In this document: in pieces, positions 1 to 13,900 of the stretch
Layout of the letters: every line of letters begins with the position of its first letter
How positions within the stretch are numbered: position 1 is the first letter of the stretch
Origin: Euborellia annulipes
Lineage: Eukaryota; Arthropoda; Insecta; Dermaptera; Anisolabididae
DNA: 64,000 nt
Reading direction: 5' to 3'
Assembly: GCA_023213315.1 (NCBI GenBank)
Contig: JAKCPI010005165.1
Span: 1 to 64,000, forward strand
The notes under the pieces: generated by a model
What the model was told of the DNA's origin: nothing
Databases searched by the model: none
What the model saw: only the letters and a program-made list of their open reading frames with translations
Made by a program: the position numbers and the translations under genes

Positions 1-1810
1 CTGAGAATTTTGCGCAAACCAGGCCCTCATGGTTAAAATTCCTGAAAAAAAAATTTATTAAAAAATTTATTGTAATTCATTCAATTCATCTGAATCCAGA
101 TACAAGTAAACTTCAAAATTCATTTAGTGAGTTATATGATCTTGTACATCCTCACAGTCCAAAAATAAATTTTCTTTTTTTCTTTGACTAATACATATTA
201 CCACAGGCAGAAATAATTCCAAAGACTACTTAAATCGATTTACTCGAGTTCAAAACGCATTTTCAATTTCGATTTTTTTTTTGAGATTACATTAACTTAA
301 CCTTCAATTGATTGGCAAATTGGAATAAAGAGCTATAGAAATAAAATCGAGAGGTCAGAAAGCAGCTAGTATTATTGAGGGAAGGAAGCCCATTGCATAG
401 TCTTCTCTTCTCGATCAAACCCAATCTATTATTAAAAAAATAAGAGGGGATTTTTTTATATTTGGAAATGAATGAATTGTACGAATACATGATAAGAGGG
501 GATCCTCTTAAAAAAAAATCACTGCCCTTTACAATGCTTTAGATTTTGCAGAGTCTATTAATAATGTTTTTTTTTTCCACTCGCTTGTTCGTATAAAGGA
601 TTTATTTAGATGAAGGCAAAAATCAATCAGTAATAGGGAATGTAATTTTCTTTAACATCTTTTTATTAAAATTTACATCGGTCTATTATATACTAGGGTA
701 TATATATTTTTTTTACCGAAAGACACTATTTGCTTGAGGCGTGTAAGTTTTACAAAAACCCTAAAGTGTAACATGAAATTGAGGTTTTTTTAAGTCGTTT
801 CGGCATCTTGAGCCAGATAAAAAAATCATTTTCTTGAAATATTTTTCCTGAGGGGCCCAGGCCCTTAAAGCTCAAATCTTAAAATTATAATTAAAAAAAT
901 CATTTTCTTGTTCTTCTAAACAGTTTATTAAGTCTGGTATTCTAGCTGTAGAATCTGAATTAACGTGAGAATCTCACTTGAAATCTATAATTGACAATTT
1001 TGCATCACTCAATACGAGGAGAGCAATTTTATAAAAACTGTATAGGTAGTATTATTATTACTGTTTAGGTAGAGTTACCATAAGTCCGGATTTTATTAAT
1101 ATAAACTGGAAACGTGGCCCAATTGGGAGGGATTTTACTTCGCGTCGCACCTCAGGTGCCCCATAATACTTATTTTTTAATTTAAAATGCTTATAAATCA
1201 AGCTAAGTTTGATAATATATTTCAAGTCTTAGGATAGCTAAAAACGCAGATTTCAGTGCCTAATTTTCAAAAAATTTTTCTATACCACCCGGAAGTCGGG
1301 TCCGTCTGGCCTCAATAAATTATGGTACCCTTTGTTTAGGGAATTTAACAAATTTTTAAATAACTTTTTTTATTTAGCCTTTTTTTTTACAAACTAGAAA
1401 AAACTTTTAGGGTGGGGGCGTATTATTAAGTAGCCCCGGGGCCCGTCAAGTCTGTCTGCGACCCTGGGAATGCCGAACCTTCGCCTCGTGTTTTCAAGAC
1501 TATCAATAATGACATATGTCAACATTTCTAGCCTCTCGGCCACGGGAGGGATTTATCCGATTTGCTTTTATATAGACGTAGCCATCTAACGCTACCCCAT
1601 GAAGTTGCATCTTTGCCCGTTTCTAACTTTCTTATGTAGGATTAGAGGTGTTGGATATACGAGTAGGAATTGTGTCTATAAAAGTTAAAGTCTATATGAC
1701 TATATGTCAGATGCCGTAAAGTAAAAAAAAAAAAGGTTTCACTCATCACATCACAGTATCCGAACCGGGTGCCACCTGGTTTGCATTAAATAATTATTTA
1801 TTTAGTGAAA

Positions 1811-1874
1811 GAATCCTGCAGGCCCAGGATTCGAGCATAGATCCTCTGTGCAGAGAATCGACTGCTACACCAGG
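1811..1874 (-). repeat. tRNA-like SINE head
   Basis: Read on the minus strand this contains an A-box-like TGGTGTAGCAG (complement of 1862-1872) and a B-box-like GCTCGAATCCT (complement of about 1826-1836), spaced as in a tRNA gene. The body does not fold into a convincing cloverleaf, so it is read as the promoter part of a tRNA-derived SINE and not as a tRNA gene. Confidence 0.5.
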
Positions 1875-1984
1875 AATTCCTCATTTAAAGAAAAAAACTG
1901 GCAGAAAAATTATAAAACTTGGTCGATGAGGATCGCCTCGCAGTTGCCCGATTGACCTGCGGATATGAAGTTTGGTTGAATGTT

Positions 1985-2115
1985 GAAGTTCAACGAAGTT
2001 TATTATTTGAAATTCCTATCGGGATCCCCGTTTATGCCCGAGGTGCTTCGTGCACGAAGACACACACTCTGGCCGTAGCCATCTACCGGGAATTTTTTGA
2101 CTCTCTCCTTTTAGG
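1985..2115 (-). repeat. fragment of the 560-bp SINE (tail part)
   Basis: The stretch from TTTGAAATTCCTATCGGGAT onward matches the complement of the tail of the full SINE copy at 3344-3905, including the CCGTAGCCATCTACC block. An open frame runs through it, but the same peptide recurs wherever the SINE does, so it is not a gene. Confidence 0.6.
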
Positions 2116-2394
2116 GATTTCAGGACTCGAGTATTTTCATGAACTCTCCATAATTTCTCTATAAATTAAATTTCGTAATTTCAATTGTTCAAACGGAACG
2201 TGACAGAAAGACGGACACTCCGCAGTTATATACAGATTTAAATTAAATTAAAACACATCATTCAAGATGATCCATACGATTGGTATATGAAATATTTCCT
2301 TTAACTTTGAGAATATTAATAGGATTTAAATCTTAAATAAATATTTCAATTTAATTAAAGTTTAACTAAAATCCTTTCTTTTCTTATTTTATAG

Positions 2395-5300
2395 AAAAAA
2401 GAACTCACAGCGCTGATGAAGCTTGCCTCCCGGAGAACTTCAATCCATCTAATTTACCCTATACAACTTTTATAAGTAAGTAACAATTTATTTAAGAAAT
2501 TATTATTTTTGATTGGTCATTTTTTGCTCTCCGGCCGAGTGAAAATAAAAGTCCTGGTTCGAGACCAGGGGGGAGGAGTGCAAACAAAATTTCATTTCTC
2601 TTATCAATAACAATTTTTGTTACCTTTATTATTTCTTTCCATTTTTTAATAAATAAAAATAATTTTTGAATGATTTATATTCAGTTTGCTTTGAATAAAA
2701 TATTGTTTTTAAATTAGAATGTAAAATTTATATTAAGAGACAAAAGAATTTGTTTTTGTTTATATTTCCTCAAGGGAACTTGTTCCATTTGTTTTTCTTC
2801 GTTTTATATACTTATAACTGTATATATAATAAAATTAGACCATTGGATCGAAATATAAATTTTAATAAAATACTTTATTTTCTAACCATAGTGAAAAAAA
2901 TAAAAAATTGATTAATCAAAGCAGAGAACGTATTTTGAGTTGGAATAGCAATTTAAACTCTAAATTAATTCAAGGGCTACTGCTTCCCCATCTAAGTAGA
3001 ACAAAAAGAAACGCATCAAATACAAAGCTGGGGGAAGTATACATGCCTTTTTGACACAGCCCCAGCTCTGATGATGGTCCAAACCTAGGATCGAAACTTG
3101 AGCCGTGGGCTGAATCTCAATAAAGAAACTACATTAATGTAGTACTACTAATGTGTACTACATTATGCAGCCAATTGGCTGCATTTTCTTGGTGTTTTTT
3201 TCATCTCTTTCAACATTTATTCTACAGCCATACATCCCCCTGTTAATATTAATATTAGAGTCTAGACACATTTATTTGCACAATTTAAATAAATAGGCCT
3301 ATTCATCGGACTTGACTGAACTAATACGCTTAGTATGATTTTATGAGGGCTCGCTGGTGTAGTGAGCTAGGGTGTCAGCTTCTCCAAAGAAGATCCCTGT
3401 TCAAATCCTTGGCATGCAGGATTTTTCATTAAATAAAAATATTTATTTAATGTAAACAAATCCTCAAGCAAGCCCTGGATTGGATTATAGGATCTTATTC
3501 CACAATAGCCCTCAGGCAACTCTACGAGGAGAGGGAGTTGCAGTGACATCCCGTCCTGTGGAAGGGACGTAAAGAAGGTTCCCTATCAGTGATGCATTCT
3601 TCGAAAGGAGTAGGCTACACGCCGGTGCTGAGGGAGTCCCTCCTCAAACCAGGACATCCTCCATAGCATAGAAGAGGTTGGATATAAGGAGCCGGTTGGA
3701 ACCAGAAATAAGGATTAGTTCACTAGCTAGAGACGAGAGAGCAGGAGGAGGAGTTAGAGATAGGAAATGATGTAACTTCACGGGGTGCCGGTAGATGGCT
3801 ACGGCCAGAGGCCGGTTGGGTTTGAGGTGTGTGTCTCCGTACACGTAAGCACCTCGGGTAAATAAACGGGGATCCCGATAGGAATTTCAAAATAAATAAA
3901 ATAAATAGAGTATGATTTTATTTATTTTTGCGAGACAACTTAAATATCAAATTTCAGCCTCGTAGCTCTTTTCGTTCTTGAGATATTTTGTTCACAGACG
4001 AAACACTTTTTTTAATTCAGGAGGCACCAAAACGTGTTTTTCCTTCAAAATCTTAACATCAAATTTTTTTCTCTATATTTTAGAGGGAGCAAAAAAGGAG
4101 CTACCTTTCCCCAAATGACTCCACTATATTCAATTAAATTATTTAGCATATGTTTGAACCTAGTTAAGAAGCAAAATTAATTAATCAGTTGATGTAGGAA
4201 AGAACAAAGTTAAGGATAATAGATAAACTTTGCTTTAATCGTTTACTCTTTTTTTTTACGTTTTTCTAACAAACTTTTTGTTGTTTGTTTAAGCTGGGGC
4301 AATGAAACCACGTCCATGTCCACACCTGGGTCTTTACATGCTGTCACAGACGGGTGGTGACCTAGGAGGTGAACTGGCGTTAGCCTCTGCCCTTGGTGAT
4401 AGTGCTTTATCAGGGGATGGCCTCGATATCTCTGAGGCTCAACAGCCACCACCTGAATGTGGTGCCAGGAGGTTTGAAAGTCTCGCTGTTGGATGTTCAG
4501 CCTCCGATCAAATGGAGTTCCGCTCCAGTTGTGTGCAGGATTCTGTCACAGGTAGGCTAACTACTATTCTTTTTTTGTTTTATACATTGTATTTTTTTAA
4601 TAAAATAATATTTAACTACCATTCTTTTACTTCTTTTTTTTTTTTTTTTATTTCTTTAAACAACTCTTTCAATTTACCTTTATTAAAATAACAGAATAAT
4701 ATTTTTTATTTGACATTTTCTATTCGTTATTGATTGAAATTTATCTATCTCACATTGAGAATATTAAAGTTGATAGTCACCGACTATTTAAGGGCCGGTT
4801 GCTAGGCAATTTATCCGACAGATAGCAAATCATCACTAAAAAAAAAAAAAAAACCACATCTTGCTTTTAAAAAAAAAAAATGATTTTTTATAAAATAATT
4901 AGTGTGATGTATAATAAAAAGTTTGTTGTTTAGAAAATTATATAAAAATTTTAATAATTAAAATAAAATAATTTTTATTTTTTCATTAAAATTAAAATTT
5001 TAATAAAAAAAAAAAAGACAAGGCTTGTGTTTCTAATTTCACCCCTTATTCCAAACTTTGGGTCTTAGCTAGTTAACTACGATCTGGGTTCTTATTTAAT
5101 CATATGATTAGCTTAACAAGATGTGAAAAGACTCGAAAGTCATAGCAACTCTTATCCGAGGGATAGCTAATTTATGAGAACTGTTTTGTCAATTTTAACT
5201 GGTATTTTGATGTCGCTAATTGCAGCTATAAGTCGCGTTAAGGGATACAAAAATCATTCATCATTACGAGTATAAAATTTCAACACAATCGAATAATTAA

Positions 5301-8300
5301 TTTTTAAGTTGAAATTGAGTTGAGCGCACAGATATTATCATTTCATAAAATATTTAAATGGACTCAGGGGATCTGAAAACACGTTTTTAGTAGCATTAAT
5401 GTAATTTCAATTATTTTTTTTTATTCAATTACATTAACTTTTGATCGGCAAAGTTGAAATATTTTTTTAATGAAATAAATTTACCAATGAGCTGAATTTC
5501 TCCACTAAAAAAAGTGTTATTCTCAAATGGTTTAAAAAAAAATCATTTATTTTAAATTTTTAATCTTTTCAGGTTTAGAATGATAATCCGTAGCCCGTAG
5601 ACCAATCACCATAGGTGCCGGAACTGGGGGGGGGCAGGGTACATTGCCCTCCCTTGCATCGTATAGGAGGGGGCAGAGGGGGGCAATATGTCTTCTTTTA
5701 TTTCATTTATTTTTAAAAATGATACATTTTTACTTTTGAAAAATAAAATCTTTTAAATTAAAAAAAAATTATAATAAGCAGAAATTCATTTTTTTCCAAA
5801 ATATTTTATATAGACCCTATTGTATTTCTAATTTCTAAAAACATTTTATATTGAATAAAAAGAAGAAAATTAAAAATATTTATTTCCTTCAAATAGTATA
5901 AATATAGGCTAAAAAAATTTTGTTAAAATCACTAGAAAATTTTTTAAAATTTTAATTTTATTAAAATTGTGATTTTATTTAAAATTTTTAAAGCTTTATA
6001 GTAGATTTGTTTTTGTTTTATACTATTTGAACATATTAAATTATTTTAATTTTCTAAAAAAATTTTTTGCCCCCCCCCTGATTCAAATTCGTTTCGGAGC
6101 CCCTGCCAATCACACCAGATTTTTTTTCTTTAACGACTGTTCGCCATAACAGATTTTCCATTACTAAATTCTCATTTTTCATTTAATCTGATATTTTATC
6201 TAAATTTCAAGTAAATTAATTAATAAAATGAAAATAAACAGATAACAAGAGAAATAAATGTTTTGTATAAAATGAGATAATAATCATTTAGTCCAAAAGG
6301 AGAAAATATTATTGTTTTAAAAGCTCTTCTTCTCCCTTTCGGCTAATTACATTCTTAAATTCACTTTCCTTTTTTTTTTTAATTGATGTTTTTCTTTATT
6401 TATTTTTCTTTTTTTTTTTTTTTTTAATTATAACTGAGTTAAGGTGAAGGCTTTAGGAGAGGGGGGGGAGGGTTTCACGATTCAACTCACCTATACTGTA
6501 TAGGGTATTAATTCATCACTACGCTACGTCACTCATGTATTTTTATTGATTGATTGATGTTTCCGTCAAAGTTGACCCGGGAGAAAAGAATTTCTAAGAT
6601 TTTATGCGGTTAGAAAATGACGGAGAGGCTGCGAGAGAGAAAAAAGGTTTTCCAGTGTAAAACTTTTAAATTTTTGTTTATTCTTTTTCTTAAGTGAAAA
6701 AAAAAAAAAAAAATTATATATGTAGACGATAAAATAAAATAATTTTAAATATTTTTGGTATCTTAGGTAAACGATACTCATTATTTAAATACTATATATG
6801 GAAGTCCTGACATATTTATTTAAACCATTTGGTATCTATTCAATAAATGATTTAAATAAATATTTATCGGACTGCCTGGGATCCGAACCCGCACCCCTTG
6901 GTATTAAGACTTTCAATATTGAGATTTGTCAACTCTTATAACCTCTCGGGGTAGAGCATTTGGTTATTTTCTCCGCCTTTGGATTTCTAAAAACAAAATT
7001 TCTTTTTAAGGTGCGCGTCTCGAAAAACGGTTAGAACACTATAGACTACACAGTTACTCGAGGCGGCAAGAGATGGCGTTAGTTTTCCCCATAGGAATAC
7101 AAGGGAACTTTCCCATTTCATTCTAGAGCTTCCTGCTAACTAATTAAAAGCGAAAAATTAATTATTCTTTAACCCAATGATTACTAATTTAATTATCTAT
7201 AAAATATAGAGCGAATTTTTTTAAATATCTTTTATTTAATGCGATTAATCTAAAAAAATTTTTTTTTTTTCGAAAATCAAAAAAAGGGCTTCTATAACTT
7301 GTAGATATTTTAAATAGCTTTAATTAAAAAAAAATTTGAGGTCGATAGCTTCAAAATTGTGGCCGCTGGAAAGTCCCAAAATTAGCACCCCGAGACGCGC
7401 ACCTTAACAAATCCCTCAGTAGAATAGAATTTTTATACTGGTCTTGCCTCTGATGGAAGGCAACTCGTTTATTTGTGGTCCTATTGTGCTAACAATCCGA
7501 GCAGATGTCAGATAATTTAGCTTATTTTTTTAGGAGAATGGATACGCTCTTATAGCAAATTATGCTCGTTATTTTGCATAATTCCGGAGAACCTTATTCC
7601 TGAATTATGTCACTAAAATTCAACTTGGCCCATTTCCGAACCCTGAGTCCCCCTGAGGCATTTCCACGAACTATAATGGATTTGAAGGATTGAAGATCAC
7701 TTCTCTCTCAAAAAAATAAATAAATAAAACAAGGCCACGGGCAAGTGTCCCATGCGCCCCTCTCTTTGAACTGCCACTAATTATGATTTTATGGGTGTGT
7801 GAAAAGAGATAAAATATAAAATTTTTAAAAAATTTAAGGTACTCTATCTATTTCAATTGATTGAACTAAATTTTTCGCCTGGGACGGAATGCGAAACCTT
7901 GACTTTTGGAACCAGAAATATAAAATATTTGTTTGAAGTGTGTTGGATAGCCCAGAAACAGAGTTCCAGTTTTTTTTACTTTCTCTTAGCCTATATATGA
8001 AATATATAGGAGAGAAAGTATTGCGATCATGTCAAAAATTCGATGTCGAGATTTTGATGGATATACATGTTTTGAGGTCCCCTGAGTCCAAAAAAGTGGG
8101 TCCCGCAAATTGGTCTGTGTGTGTGTAGTGTGTGTGTGTGTGTGTGTGTGTGTGGACAGATTTTTAGCATGAAGGAATTGAGCTACCGGATTGAAATTTT
8201 ATATTTAACTTAGGTACCTTCCCACACGCTCAAAATAAGCTTTTGAACAAAATCGACCAAAAAGTACTAGTACTTTACTGATGTACTTTTTCAGTTTTTT

Positions 8301-10966
8301 TCGATTTTCTCAAAATTCCCTCCAAGGATTTTTTTTTAAAATTCAAAAATCAATTATTTTTTAGATGCTCTTTAAAATGTATATTCTCATTTTGCCGTTG
8401 AAATCTTCTGAAGACCACTTTACTCTTGTTCTTCATAGGAAAGATAGAAATGGTTGCCATGGTAACGGAATTTAAATCTTTTTCTTTTTATTAGATTAAA
8501 AATCAATTATTATTTAAATTCCCATTTTTTTTAAATTTATTTGTGTCTTTAATTGTTTCAAAGAAAACATATATGTCTCTCTCTCACTTGCAAACATTAT
8601 CGCCTGTCTCTACTCTTTTTAAATTCCCTTTCCACCTTATCTTCGCATAGAAACAATGTTAATTTCCTATAGGGATTTGTATGTTAATTTCGATTCAAAA
8701 GGGGGTCCCCTTTGGAACTTTTTACGCATTTAAAATTTTTTTTTCCAATTCTTATGAAATTTTGTATTTATTTACGATTCTATATTGTGTATAAAATGTC
8801 CAAATATGAGATTAAAATTTTGAAAAATAACCATAGTTTATTTCAAGCAGTCAACATTTAAAATGCAAGTTTGAAACTAAGGTGCTATCGGAAACTAAAT
8901 ATATCTCGACACAAAAAATCTGGTGTGACCAGCACAGTGCGCAACTTTCTCTTACCGAAGGGTAAGAGAAAGTTGTGTGCTGTGCGCCAGTCACACCAGA
9001 TTTTTTTTTTTAATAGGTAGTCTATTGATTTCTTCAGTAAATTTTAGTTTGATTACAATACCTCCTTTTATATATAATTTAAAAGACGGTTTGTCGAAAA
9101 ACGAACCATCCAGACAAGGGCGGATCCAGAGGTGTTTCTCGGGGAGGGGGGGGGGTAATCTGGTGTGACTGATCGCACATCACACAATTTTTTCTTAATT
9201 TCGGTAATTTAAAGGCGCATTCTGTACTTGTACTTGTTTGCCAGAATATAAATACAAATCAAATTTTTAAGTATTAATATTTAAAATTTTACATTAAAAA
9301 TAAATTTTTTTGCGAAAAAAAGTTGTTGTTTTTTAAATCTCGGGGGGGGGGGGGGGGTAGTTACCTGTTTACTCCCGCCCCCCTTTGCATCCAGATCTTA
9401 ACAAATTTGCTATAAAAATTTGCCAGATCCTTTCTCTAAATAGACGTTTAATTGGCTTATCAAGAAGTTTATGCTTCAAGGGGACAACTTCTCCTCTTTT
9501 ATCAAATTTATTCGAGAGATTTTTTTTTTTCATCTATTATTCAATTAGAATATTGATTTTTAAATTAAATGAATATTTTTTTTTTCTTTATTTGTTCTTG
9601 TTCTGAACATGACACTGAATTTTTTTAAAAATTAATTCTTAATAACGGCGATCCCCCTTTCCCTTGCTTTTGAAGCACGTCGACATGAATAAATAAAGAC
9701 AGGGGGCTAATAATAATAATAATAATTAGCAGTAGAAAATAAAACATAAAAAAAGAGAGGCCTTCTCATTTCTCTGTCACGTTGTGATAGAGATCGGAAA
9801 AATTTGTGACATTCACTAGTCATTGGAAAGACCCGGTGGCTCGTTAGAAATGCATTAATTCACCTCCGAGGGAAATTTTTCTTCTACCCGGGGACATAAA
9901 AGTTTCATTGTCTGTCCCTTGTTTAGACAAGAGAGGATTAATCGACTTATCGCAATGAATTATTGTAATTAAGTACATTTAAATAATAAAACGACTGACA
10001 GTAGAACTTCTTCTTCTCTTTCTTCTTGTTTGAATTTATTTCTTCACTTCGTTTTTTTTTTTTTTTTTTTTTGAAGATGGTGTGACTGGTCGCACTTGCT
10101 CTTACCTTCGGCAATTGAAAGTTGTGTCCTGTGCTTATAACACCAGATTTTTTTTTGTCAACATATATTTAGTTCCCGACAGTACGGTATATTTTTTTTT
10201 CTTAAAAAAAAAAAAAAACACTTTTTTCCCATTCACACATACATATACACAGTCTTTTCGGCAACTTAGGCCATTCAAGACTTTTTACGATAACCGTTAT
10301 ATTAATAATATATTTATTTGGGGTCCAGGCATTCTTATTTAAGCCATTTGGTATCCAAATGGCTTAAATAAAATCATCGGATTGCCTGGGATCCGAACCC
10401 CCGACCCTTGGTATACGAGGCAGGCGCGCTAGAAACTACGCCAAGCCCGGGGGCATTCAAGATGTAAAATTTATAAACATCGAAAAATATTTAAATTTTG
10501 TTACCATGGCAACTATTTCTTCTATCTTTCCTATGAAGTACAAGGGTAAAGTGGTCTTTTTTTGGGAGAAAAATGAAAATATACATTTTAAAGAGCACCT
10601 AAAAAATAATGGATTTTTTGAATTTTAATCAAAATTTTGAAAAAGTCTAAAAAATTGAAAAAGTATAGGTCTATCAGTAAAGTACCAGTACTTGTTGGCT
10701 GATTTTGTTCAAAAGCTTAGAGGGGCAGCCTTAGGAAGGCTGAGTTATGTTCTTTGAGGTTATTACAAAATTAACTCTCTTTTCATTTAAAACATGCTCT
10801 TTTAAAAAAATGTGTTATTCTAAAAAATAAAAATATTTCATGTAGTTCAAAAAAAAAAACTTTTTTGAATAAATTAATAACTATTTTTTTCAAAGTGACA
10901 CATCAAATCTGATTAGATATTCGGTTTTCTCAATAAATTTACTACAAAAATATTTTTTGGTTTTTG

Positions 10967-10998
<32 letters not shown>

Positions 10999-13900
10999 GA
11001 ACGTAAAACTCTTTTAAAATTTATTGTAATAATTTATTAATTAAATTTCTTTTGTTATTTTAAATATTTGCTTCGTTCCCTTAAGGCTTCGCCACCAAAA
11101 ATCTGATGTGACAAACAGAACACAACTTTCTTTTACCAAAGATAAGAGAAAGTTGTGTGCTGTGCGAAGAGTCCCACCAGATTTTTTTCTATTATAAATT
11201 TGTATTGTGGCTGGCCTTTAAAAACCGGTGATTTAAACCGGATTGTTAATGAATTTATTAATTTACTAGCCGCACCGCCCGCCTTAAAGGCCAGGCAGCC
11301 AGGGCGGCTTCAGGTGGTGAATCCACAACCCCCCTTCTAATTGAGTTATCAAATCTAAAAAGTGTATAAGAGGCTCAATAAGCCAGTAATCTTCCGCAGG
11401 CCTTAATCTTCCGCAGGCCTCAGCAGACAATGCTTTATTAATTGGTGTAATGATTTACAAAAAAATCAAAGCAACTCATTTATTTTCATGATGATAAAAT
11501 AAAGTGTATAAAAAATTTAAACCATATTTTAGTCAATAAATAGAAAGGCCTAGCAGTTTTTATCTAATAAATATCTCCTAGCATTTTTTTCGTTTCCCCT
11601 ACGATTTGTCATTGGGCTATCCAACACACTCCAAACAAATATTTTATATTTTATCTCTATTCACACACACAAACATATCATAATTGTATCTTGGCTTTAG
11701 GTACTCTGAGTTGGATTTAAAATAAACCATTAATAAATTATTTCTACTCCATTCTAAATACTAATTTTAATGCTAATCAATAAATTATGTTTTAAATTTG
11801 GAAAATCAATTAGAAACACTTTTTTTTTGGCCTTTAAAGGATTTTAACAATTTATTCAACTGAAAAATTTAATAATTTTTAAACAACTCCGTTTGTTACT
11901 GTAACGTTTCCGTTGTGATTACAATTCACATTTGAAATTCTTTTAGGGCTGGTTGCTTCACTTCTAGTCAACTAGCAAACTTATCCGACCGATAGCAAAT
12001 CATCGGTATAGTAAACAAGAACTAAGTTATATTGGGCATACACTTGTAAATGGCTCAACCATGTGAATGCCCAAAATTTTTATTTTTACTCATACCATGG
12101 ACAGAGAGTGCATGACTCCATCCATGCATGGTATGAGAAAAATAAAAATTTTGGGCATTAACATGGTTGAGCAATTTACAATTGTGTATGCCCAATATAA
12201 CTTGGCGTGGGAATATATTTTCAGACATTAACCTGACTGAAGATGGTCCCATATGTGACCGAAACGTTGGCGCTGGTTTTGATCATAAATTGAAATAAAA
12301 ACTAGGCATGTTGCTCATTTTTTCTACCAAATTTAAATAAAATCATATTTAAAATTTCGTTTTAGATTCCTTTAAAATTTCACTTAAGTTTATCATTACA
12401 AGGTGTAGTTTAATAATCATACAAGGAAGTCTCATTTTTAAAATAATTATTGTAAGCCTAATTTCATTTTATCAGATTCTATTATCTGTGAAAAATAAGT
12501 AGATTAATTTTCTTTTCTTCTTAAATAAATGTTTTAGAAAAAAAAAAATTTCTTATAGATTAAAGAAAAGAAGAAAGGAAGTGGAGGAGGGGGGGGAGGT
12601 TGTTCCTAGTAGTTGCGTTGCTGGGATGATATCTAGTTAGTACAAGAAGTACCAAGTAGAGAGAGAGTCATGAAATATATTCTTAACAGATTTGCATCAA
12701 AGTAACTTTTTCATCAAAGTTTCCTTCATTAATTTTAAAAGTTGATGAGTTTCACTTGTTAGAATGGCAAACGCACACCACACACACACACACACACACA
12801 CAAATGTATCTTTAGTCCCCAGAGTTATTAAATCTGTTAAAATTTTTATTTTAAATGTTTTTTTTTTTTTGTTTATTCCAATCACTAGTCCGCTCTGGAG
12901 TAAGTGAGCTAGTCCTTTGGGTTGTCTCTCTTTCAGAAATTAAACTATTACTTTCTCTTACCTTTATGTATATTTAATATATATAGAGAGAAAGTATTGG
13001 ATTCATATCAAAAATTCGATGTCGAGATTTTGATGGATATACACGTTTTGAGGTCCCCTGAAACCAAAAAAGTGGTTTTCGGAAGGTAAAAGAAGAATAC
13101 TACCTGGTAGTACATTATTTTTTTTCTTTGTTAGCCCAAATTTGAACCTTCCCTCTACCCTTTACACTTTTAATGACATCTGTTAGTAGAAATACTTTAA
13201 AAAGGAATTTCATTTAATTTTTTTTTCCAGCGTACGCGTGCCATGGCAGCTGGAGCGAGGATGGCTCGAGTTTCCTAATCGCTGCGCCTCTGGCGAGAAA
13301 GTCACGCGGCGCCCGGCGATATTGTTTCACATATACGCCAGCGCCAGGGGCGGAAATTACAACTGGGGGTGCAAATGTTGCCGTTGCCGGTGCAGGCACT
13401 GTACTTAGTGTGACGCAGAGTTGTCGACGACGTCGCGCTGGGGACGCTACTTTTGACGCACCTGCCTCTTTGATTGCCGCCGCCGCCGCTGCCGACCTCC
13501 ACGAAGCCTGGACCTTTAACCTCACCGCCCATGGTACAAAAGATTTATTTTAACAATGATTAAAAACAGGAAATTTTTTATCAAAGATCAGTCAGAGATA
13601 ATCTGTTACGATATTTTTTTTTTTTAAACATAACTAAATTTACCAATCTTTGCTGAAGTAAATTAAAAGTTTTTTTTTTATTAATGTTTTGGATTTGTGG
13701 TTTAATTATTGGATAAATTCATAAATATTCCTACAACTTAAATTCATTTATTTCTCTAGGTGTTGTAACATCTTATGAGACATGGGAAACAATCAATTAT
13801 CTTTTTTTACACACCAAGACTTTCTAATATTGTGAGATTATGGGCATCTCCCTTGCCCCCACCCCCACCCCCTCCTTCTTGGTGGGAAAACTACTGGGCT

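Larger units (their letters stand above)
1..2394. other. AT-rich flank or intron with repeat fragments
   Basis: No coding exon was found upstream of the splice acceptor at 2394. The stretch is AT-rich and holds fragments of repeats seen elsewhere in the window: a SINE-tail fragment around 1566-1660, a tRNA-like SINE head at 1811-1874 and another SINE-tail fragment at 1985-2115. Because the exon at 2395 starts in mid-codon, this stretch is at least partly an intron of the gene that begins to the left of the window. Confidence 0.6.
2476..4293 (+). other. Intron of the DUF704x-like gene
   Basis: GT at 2476 and AG at 4292-4293. It contains a B-box-like GGTTCGAGACC near 2553, a degenerate hammerhead-like motif at 3068-3097 and a complete SINE at 3344-3905. 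No additional exon was seen. Confidence 0.65.
4552..13230 (+). other. 8.7 kb intron of the DUF704x-like gene, repeat-filled
   Basis: It runs from the GT at 4552 to the AG at 13229-13230. Most of it is repeat: a low-complexity TIR-like element near 5610-6105, a TTAA-flanked element at 7010-7403, a reversed 1-kb hairpin element at 7973-9002, an hAT-like element from 9115, SINE pieces at 6860-6950 and 10300-10450, hairpins at 10078-10160 and 11095-11190, a palindrome and hammerhead at 12035-12300, and an element end at 12948-13085. No other exon was seen. Confidence 0.65.

Noticed and set aside
1919..2164. 81-residue open frame
   Set aside because: Encoded by SINE-tail sequence; the same peptide appears at other SINE copies.
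3347..3420. Possible tRNA gene
   Set aside because: A and B boxes are present but the acceptor stem does not pair; it is the head of a SINE.
13214..13532. Minus-strand frames of 103 and 76 residues over the GC-rich exon
   Set aside because: Shadows of the plus-strand exon 13231-13533, whose splice phases match its neighbours.
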